This document shows positions 59,392 through 64,000 of a stretch of DNA of 64,000 bases, piece after piece. The stretch covers positions 62,001 through 126,000 of the forward strand of contig CAKQQS010000002.1 in NCBI GenBank assembly GCA_934271255.1. The letters run 5' to 3'. The stretch is from an uncultured Clostridia bacterium. Its GTDB lineage: Bacteria > Bacillota > Clostridia > Christensenellales > Borkfalkiaceae. The number at the start of each line of letters is the position of its first letter. The stretch's first letter is position 1. The position numbers and the translations under genes were made by a program. Under the pieces are notes generated by a model. The model did not search any database. It had not been told where the DNA came from and worked only from the letters and a program-made list of their open reading frames with translations.

Positions 59392-60179
59392 ATTATGTTC
59401 TCTTTTTCCATTATTGTCGTTACCTTAAATAAATTAAGGTTGTGTTTTCTGTTCGTGATAGCCATAAACTTATAGGAAACGTAAGCATATTTAACAAAAT
59501 CTCGGTTATCGTTTTGCAAAGCGGTTATAAAATAGTCGATTACGATTAAAATCTCCCCTTTTCTTTTTTTGTCGATTGCGTCGTTGTCCAGAACGTTGTT
59601 TTTGTCTTCGTTAAGTAAACTCAATAAAGAGTTTAAAGCGGTTTTGTTTTCGATAACGTCGTTGATTTCAAAAGAGTTTTCTATTTCGTTAAACTTTTCC
59701 GCTTGCAATTCTTCGGCGGGCGACAGATTTTTGCCGTCTAAAACTCTGGTTAAAATTGATTTTACCGCGTCGACGAACGGATAAATAAAGTTTTGCAAAA
59801 ACGAGTTGTAACTTTCGTAAAAACTGCCGTCTTCGTAAAAATACGTTTGTAAAAAAGTCGGGAGATCTATCGATTTGTCGTCAAGACCGACAAGCGTCAA
59901 AAAAACGAACGCGATTACTTTGTTCCGGTCGTCGGGCAAAATGATTTCCTTGTGGGCGTCGTCTCCGAAATACGTTGCCGTCGTGTACGCTTTTTTCGCG
60001 TTGTTGTAGTCAAAATCTTTTAAGCATAATTGTAGCAATGCGCATATTTGCGAAGAAACCGCCATGGTTTTTAAAAACGACGATATTTTTTTGTCCGCCA
60101 AAATATATTTACTCGATAAAAAATCGTCGGCAGACAGCATAAAGTTTTGCAATTCGGCTTGTAAACTCTGATTTATCAT
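59388..60179 (-). CDS. hypothetical helical protein, first gene of the Nudix-flotillin operon
   Basis: 263 residues, not recognised. It is predicted all-alpha, soluble and acidic, with no signal peptide and no membrane helix; the only notable stretch is AVSSQICALLQLCLKDFDYNNAKKAY. TAGGAG lies 6 bases before the ATG. A 4-base overlap with the Nudix gene ties it to ADP-ribose metabolism by expression only. Confidence 0.75.
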   Translation of the reverse strand: MINQSLQAELQNFMLSADDFLSSKYILADKKISSFLKTMAVSSQICALLQLCLKDFDYNNAKKAYTTATYFGDDAHKEIILPDDRNKVIAFVFLTLVGLDDKSIDLPTFLQTYFYEDGSFYESYNSFLQNFIYPFVDAVKSILTRVLDGKNLSPAEELQAEKFNEIENSFEINDVIENKTALNSLLSLLNEDKNNVLDNDAIDKKRKGEILIVIDYFITALQNDNRDFVKYAYVSYKFMAITNRKHNLNLFKVTTIMEKENII

Positions 60180-60260
60180 TATTTTACTCCTATAAACAAC
60201 TATATTGTATCACAAAATCTAAAAAAATAATAGTTTTTAACAAAAAAATCGTTATAAATC

Positions 60261-60289
60261 TTTACATAATCGAAAAATACATATATAAT
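60261..60289 (+). promoter_or_regulatory. promoter of DUF4364 gene
   Basis: TTTACA (60261-60266), 17-base spacer, TATAAT (60284-60289), about 45 bases before the start. Confidence 0.87.
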
Positions 60290-60334
60290 ATTAGTGCCGA
60301 ATTAAAAAACGGCAATAAACAAAAGGAAAAAACA

Positions 60335-60865
60335 ATGCAGCCCAGAACGGATAGCGCGATTAACAAATTAATATTACTTTTCGTATTTGATAAAATGGAA
60401 GTTGCCTTATCCGAGAACACGATTTTGGATATTTGCTGTTCGTCAAATAACTGGATTGCTTATATGGATTGTCAACCCCTGCTCGCCGATTTGATTGACA
60501 GCAGTTTTATCTATTCTGTAAGCGATAACAGTTATGAAGACAAAATGTACGCAATTACCCCCGACGGCAGAGTTTGTCTTGCAAGTTTTTTCAATAAAAT
60601 TCCCGCAAGTATTCGGGAAGCCATTTCGTCTTTCGTAAAAACGAACCGCGCTAAATACAAACGTAAACAGGAATGTATAGCCGATTACTATATGAATAAA
60701 GACGGAACTTATACGGTATACCTTAAAATCATCGAGCCCGCTCAACCTGTTTTGGAACTGAAAATCGTCGTTCCCAACCGCCAGACGGCAAAAGATATTT
60801 ATAAAAAATGGGAAGAAAAATCTACGAATATATACTCTATGATATATGAAAATCTAGTCGATTAA
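60335..60865 (+). CDS. DUF4364 family protein
   Basis: 176 residues: a winged-helix-like N-terminus (about 1-75; residues near LILLFVFDKMEVALSENTILDICC) followed by the ITPDGRVCLASFFNKIPASIREAI segment and a beta-rich C-terminal domain. DUF4364 is common and single-copy in Clostridia, probably a regulator, but its function is unknown. AAAGGA precedes the ATG. It is monocistronic with its own promoter and terminator. Confidence 0.88.
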   Translation: MQPRTDSAINKLILLFVFDKMEVALSENTILDICCSSNNWIAYMDCQPLLADLIDSSFIYSVSDNSYEDKMYAITPDGRVCLASFFNKIPASIREAISSFVKTNRAKYKRKQECIADYYMNKDGTYTVYLKIIEPAQPVLELKIVVPNRQTAKDIYKKWEEKSTNIYSMIYENLVD

Positions 60866-60871
60866 AAGACC

Positions 60872-60903
60872 CCGCGTCGCAATTTGCGACGCGGTAATTT
60901 TTT
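60872..60903. terminator. bidirectional terminator between DUF4364 gene and mrp
   Basis: CCGCGTCGC / GCGACGCGG stem with AATTT loop, followed by TAATTTTTTT on the plus strand and GGGGTCTTTT on the minus strand. Confidence 0.9.
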
Positions 60904-61715
60904 TATAATTTGTTACAAAAATCTTCCAAAAAGTCCCCTTCAAACAATTCGATAAGCCCCTGATCGCATATTTTTGCAAAATCGGGATTGATGGGTATTT
61001 CTGCGTAGTTATCTATGCCGAACTTAGCGGCAACGTCTTTAATATTTTTGTCGCCGAAAATATTGTAGCGTTTTCCGTTGTCGGGACATTTGAAATACGC
61101 CATGTTTTCGATAATGCCGATAACGGGAATATTCATAAGTTTTGCCATATTTACCGCTTTTTCGACTATCATGGAAACGAGTTCTTGCGGTGAAGTCAAA
61201 ATAATTATTCCGTCGAGTTTTATCGATTGAAATACCGTTAACGTAACGTCGCCCGTTCCCGGAGGCATGTCGACGAACATATAGTCTACGTCGTTCCATA
61301 CGACGTCCGTCCAAAACTGTTTTACAGCCCCCGCGATAACCGGACCGCGCCATACAACCGGATCGGTATCGTTTTCCAAGAGAAGATTCATAGACATTAC
61401 TTCTATGCCCGTTTTTGTCGTAACGGGATATATTCCGAGTTGGTCAGCCGTTGCTTTTTCGGTTAAACCAAACATTTTCGGTACGGAAGGTCCCGTGATG
61501 TCGGCGTCGAGTATTGCCGTTTTGTTGCCGCGTCGTTGCATTATCGTAGCCAAAAGCCCCGTCGCCAAAGATTTGCCTACGCCCCCTTTTCCGCTGACGA
61601 TTCCTATAACTTTTTTAATTTTGGATAATTCGTGCGGATTTTCAAAAGTAGGCGCGTTATTTTTTGAATTGCATTCCGTCGAGCAATTCGCGCAATCGTG
61701 ATTACAATCAGTCAT
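60903..61715 (-). CDS. mrp: Mrp/NBP35 family iron-sulfur carrier ATPase
   Basis: P-loop scaffold that delivers [4Fe-4S] clusters; 270 residues. An N-terminal NBP35-like Cys cluster (C4, C8, C11, C15) precedes the deviant Walker A SGKGGVGKS, Walker B DYMFVDMPPGTGD and the switch DADITGPSVPKMFG. A CP-C arrangement near the C-terminus (YFKCPDNGK) is partial: one Cys is visible where the family normally has CXXC. AGGAG precedes the ATG. Confidence 0.93.
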   Translation of the reverse strand: MTDCNHDCANCSTECNSKNNAPTFENPHELSKIKKVIGIVSGKGGVGKSLATGLLATIMQRRGNKTAILDADITGPSVPKMFGLTEKATADQLGIYPVTTKTGIEVMSMNLLLENDTDPVVWRGPVIAGAVKQFWTDVVWNDVDYMFVDMPPGTGDVTLTVFQSIKLDGIIILTSPQELVSMIVEKAVNMAKLMNIPVIGIIENMAYFKCPDNGKRYNIFGDKNIKDVAAKFGIDNYAEIPINPDFAKICDQGLIELFEGDFLEDFCNKL

Positions 61716-61787
61716 ATTGTTTCTCCTATGTAGTTTTTTGTGTTTTAAACTAAAACAAAACTCGATACAGTCGCATATTCGCGGTAA

Positions 61788-61812
61788 AAAACACAGGTTT
61801 AGCCTGTGTTTT
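61788..61812 (-). terminator. terminator after ispA
   Basis: AAAACACAGG / CCTGTGTTTT stem overlapping the ispA stop, followed by TT on the minus strand. Confidence 0.85.
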
Positions 61813-62632
61813 ATTTGTATCTGTTTTTAATTTTGTTCGTTAAGTCTATAAAAAATTCATTGTTGACGATTTGTTTAAGCGATTCCGTACAATTTTCGTA
61901 TCGGAACTCAACTTGTTCGACGGTTTTATCTCGACCTATCGTTTTGACTATTCCGTCGTTATCCAGCAAATCGTCCGTTAATTGAAACAAGTGTCCCAAA
62001 TTATCGGCAAACTTTTCGTACGCCGCTATATTCGTAGCGTTCGCCAACATCGCCGCGCAAACAACGGGCGCGGTAATAAGTTTTGAAGTCTTGTTTTCGT
62101 TGATATACGACATTGTTTCAAGCGTTTTCGTATAGTTTTCTGATTCTATATCGACAGCCTGACCCCCTATCATACCGCAAAATCCCGCAACTTCGGATAA
62201 GTATGCGGCGGGTTTAACTAGCGAGCCGTCCGTAACGCATTCTTTTAACAATAATTCGTACGAAAGGTTGAGCAATGCGTCTCCGCAAAGCAAAGCCATC
62301 GCTTCGCCGTAAAGTTTGTGATTAGTCGGTTTGCCCCTTCTGAAATCGTCGTTGTCCATACATGGCAAATCGTCGTGTATAAGCGAATAATTATGAATCA
62401 GTTCTATCGAAAGCGCAAAACTCAAATATTTCGTATAGTCAATATTTAAAGAATCCAACGTTGCCAAAAATAAAATCGGGCGTATTCTTTTACCGTCCGC
62501 CAAAAGCGAATACGAAATAGAACTTATCAAATTATTTGAAAGCGTTTTACCTTTTAGCGAATCGACGAAACTTTGTAAATAACTTTCAAACGACCGCTTA
62601 TAATTTGAATATTTTTCGTCGAAAAGGCTCAC
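61811..62632 (-). CDS. ispA: farnesyl/geranyl diphosphate synthase (polyprenyl synthetase)
   Basis: 273 residues, slightly short for the family (about 290). The first Asp-rich motif is DDLPCMDND followed by RRGKPTNHKLYGEAMALLCGDALL, and the second is LTDDLLD. It makes C15 prenyl diphosphate from IPP and DMAPP, using the product of the IspH half of the fusion protein. It starts with GTG, overlapping the folD stop, with GGAG upstream. Confidence 0.94.
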   Translation of the reverse strand: MSLFDEKYSNYKRSFESYLQSFVDSLKGKTLSNNLISSISYSLLADGKRIRPILFLATLDSLNIDYTKYLSFALSIELIHNYSLIHDDLPCMDNDDFRRGKPTNHKLYGEAMALLCGDALLNLSYELLLKECVTDGSLVKPAAYLSEVAGFCGMIGGQAVDIESENYTKTLETMSYINENKTSKLITAPVVCAAMLANATNIAAYEKFADNLGHLFQLTDDLLDNDGIVKTIGRDKTVEQVEFRYENCTESLKQIVNNEFFIDLTNKIKNRYK

Positions 62633-63468
62633 TTTCTTCTCCTTAACGAAAGTTCATAAGTGTTTTGCATAAGCATTGCGACAGTCATCGGTCCCACTCC
62701 TCCCGGGACGGGCGTGATGAACGACGCAACGTCGGATAGATTATCGAAATCCGTGTCGCCGACGAGCCCGTGTTCCGTTCTGTTTATGCCGACGTCTATT
62801 ACGATTGCGTCTTTTTTTACCATATTTTTCGTAACGAACTTGGGTTTACCTACCGCTACGACCAAAATGTCGGCGTTTTTAGTATATTCTTCGATGTTTT
62901 TAGTTTTGCTGTGGCAAGTGGTTACCGTACAGTTTTTGTTCAATAAAAGTAAAGCGATAGGTTTGCCGACGTTGTTGCTTCTGCCGACGACTACGGCGTT
63001 TTTGCCGTTGAAATCAACCCCCGTGCTTTCTATCAACCTTAAAACTCCTTTCGGAGTACAAGCGACGGCGCAAGGTTTTCCCGCCATCATTTTGCCCATA
63101 TTTTCGTCCGAAAAACCGTCAACGTCTTTTGTAGGCGGAATCATCGAAATGATTTTTTCTTCGTTTAACCCTTTCGGGAGCGGAAGTTGTACCAAAATAC
63201 CGTCGATATTATCGTCGTCGACGAGTTTTTGCACTTCCGTTTCGAGTTCGTTTTGCGAAACGGTTTCGGCAAGATTGACGTTTATCGAGTTAATACCTAT
63301 ATATTCGCACGCCTTTATTTTGTTTCTTACGTATACTTCGGACGCGGGGTCGTTGCCGACTTTGATAACGGCAAGAGAAATCTTAAAATCCAACGCCGAT
63401 ATTTTTACTTTTAAATCGTCTTTTATGCTCTGAGCAACCGCTTTTCCGTCAATGATTTTTGCTGACAT
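62629..63468 (-). CDS. folD: bifunctional methylene-THF dehydrogenase/cyclohydrolase
   Basis: 279 residues; interconverts 5,10-methylene-THF, methenyl-THF and 10-formyl-THF. Signatures are EVYVRNKIKACEYIGI with the catalytic Lys (K in VRNKIKACE), DGILVQLPLPKGLN, and the NADP-binding GRSNNVGKPIALLLL. TPVPGGVGPMTVAMLMQNT closes the domain. It starts on the nusB stop (TAATG). Confidence 0.97.
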   Translation of the reverse strand: MSAKIIDGKAVAQSIKDDLKVKISALDFKISLAVIKVGNDPASEVYVRNKIKACEYIGINSINVNLAETVSQNELETEVQKLVDDDNIDGILVQLPLPKGLNEEKIISMIPPTKDVDGFSDENMGKMMAGKPCAVACTPKGVLRLIESTGVDFNGKNAVVVGRSNNVGKPIALLLLNKNCTVTTCHSKTKNIEEYTKNADILVVAVGKPKFVTKNMVKKDAIVIDVGINRTEHGLVGDTDFDNLSDVASFITPVPGGVGPMTVAMLMQNTYELSLRRRK

Positions 63469-63872
63469 TATTTTTTCTCCAACAGTATTTTATATTCGGC
63501 AAGTATTCCGTTTACGAAAGAAAGACTTTTTTCGGTGGAATATTTTGAAACGAGCGAAACCGCTTCGTCAATAGACACAACGAGCGGTATATCGTCAAAA
63601 TATTTCATTTCCGTCATTGCTATAAGCAAAGCGCATTTGTCCGTTTTGAAAAGCCTGTCAACGTGATAGTTAAACGCAAGGTCGGAAATGATTTTCATCG
63701 TTTCGTCGTAATGCGTCATTACGCTTTTCAGTAAAGTTTTCGCGAAAGCCGCGTCTTGTTCGTTGAGTTTTGCGTCGTTTATCATATAAGCGATGAACTC
63801 TTTTTCTAGTCCATCGTTAAACATATCGGCAAAAAGCAATTTATATACGGTTTCTCTTGCATCTCTTCTCAT
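63468..63872 (-). CDS. nusB: transcription antitermination protein NusB
   Basis: 134-residue all-helical protein that binds boxA RNA with NusE in rRNA antitermination. It starts RRDARETVYKLLF and contains RLFKTDKCALLIAMTEMKYFDDIPLVVSIDEAVSLVSKY and FVNGILAEY, the standard NusB blocks. The ATG at 63872 has GAGGA upstream and is chosen over a TTG five codons earlier. It heads nusB-folD-ispA. Confidence 0.96.
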   Translation of the reverse strand: MRRDARETVYKLLFADMFNDGLEKEFIAYMINDAKLNEQDAAFAKTLLKSVMTHYDETMKIISDLAFNYHVDRLFKTDKCALLIAMTEMKYFDDIPLVVSIDEAVSLVSKYSTEKSLSFVNGILAEYKILLEKK

Positions 63873-63887
63873 ATTAGTTCCTCGCAA

Positions 63888-63913
63888 AAAATGCCACAGT
63901 AACGTGGCATTTT
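63888..63913 (-). terminator. hairpin between the partial upstream gene and nusB
   Basis: AAATGCCAC / GTGGCATTT stem with a 6-base loop and a T-tract (TTTTTTGCG) on the minus strand, just before the nusB start. Some readthrough must feed nusB unless an unseen promoter exists. Confidence 0.85.
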
Positions 63914-63914
63914 A

Positions 63915-64000
63915 TCAATTCTTTTGTTCGGTTATTTCTTCGTCCAAAACGACGTCGACGATGTTTACGTCGACTTTGCCGATTTTGTATTCCGACATTG
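63915..64000 (-). CDS. C-terminus of a probable Asp23/Gls24 family protein (partial)
   Basis: Only the last 27 residues are in the window: a YKIGKVDVNIVDVVLDEE segment resembling the final strand of Asp23 (alkaline shock) proteins, then a short tail. Asp23 commonly precedes nusB in Firmicutes. The identification rests on position and this short stretch. Confidence 0.5.
   Translation of the reverse strand, partial: MSEYKIGKVDVNIVDVVLDEEITEQKN

Overview
The window comes from an AT-rich, endospore-forming Firmicute, most likely a Clostridia-class bacterium. The evidence is the spoIIAA-spoIIAB-sigF operon with spoVACDE, the spoIVB, gerW, yunB and dacF-type genes, the IspH-ribosomal protein S1 fusion in a cmk-plsC-ispH/rpsA string, a Phe T-box leader, a DUF4364 regulator and an NBP35-type Mrp. 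Almost all of it is chromosomal housekeeping. I see no prophage, insertion sequence, CRISPR array or rRNA. Vegetative promoters are easy to read: TTGACA/TTTACA-like -35, 17-base spacer, TATAAT-like -10.

Layout. 1-5.4 kb (minus): 3'-truncated P-type cation ATPase, leuS and an HD-type dNTPase. 5.4-5.9 kb: tRNA-Trp with a tandemly duplicated downstream region. 5.9-8.5 kb (plus): rnhA, a VTT/DedA-like membrane protein and a Y-family polymerase. 8.5-13.2 kb: HI0933-like flavoprotein, cmk, plsC, ispH-rpsA. 13.3-24.5 kb: nadK-argR-recN, spoIVB, a SpoIIM-like membrane protein, dacF, site-2 protease, scpA-scpB, DUF2953-like protein, gerW, a second D,D-carboxypeptidase and rluB. 24.5-27.2 kb (minus): a PadR-like regulator fused to a membrane domain, a 670-base gene-free stretch with degenerate repeats, and an orphan Tyr-rich protein. 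27.3-30.5 kb (plus): tyrosine recombinase, hflX, lexA, plus a divergent Cys-rich miniprotein. 30.5-37.3 kb (minus): miaA-mutL-mutS-miaB. 37.4-39.6 kb: class A PBP. 39.6-50.9 kb (minus): thiI-cysteine desulfurase-membrane protein, mutS2-U32 peptidase, and T-box-pheS-pheT. 51-55 kb (minus): spoIIA operon, spoVA operon, yunB. 55.3-56 kb: six tRNAs (Pro, CAT, Asp, Phe, Thr, Tyr). 56-60.2 kb (minus): large ferritin-like protein, flotillin, Nudix hydrolase, unknown protein. 60.3-60.9 kb: DUF4364. 60.9-64 kb (minus): mrp, ispA-folD-nusB and the end of a probable Asp23-family gene.

Three themes join the genes: forespore development (SigF and its switch, SpoVA channel, SpoIVB, GerW, YunB), genome maintenance (LexA, RecN, MutS/MutL, MutS2, Y-polymerase, RNase HI, ScpAB) and tRNA supply (LeuRS, PheRS, MiaA, MiaB, ThiI and seven tRNA genes).

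The less ordinary signals are: (i) genes whose -10 hexamer ends exactly 6 bases before the ATG with no Shine-Dalgarno, suggesting leaderless mRNAs; (ii) a 15-base palindrome shared by dacF and the padR/gene-free region, next to an unusual membrane-tethered PadR-like protein; (iii) an 18-base segment antisense to tRNA-Trp in duplicated downstream repeats; (iv) a SigF-type promoter directly after a terminator that separates sigF from spoVA; (v) a perfect hairpin holding the yunB start; and (vi) a 425-residue ferritin-like protein of unknown role. No single feature is proven to be a new system; the PadR-palindrome-repeat locus is the best candidate.
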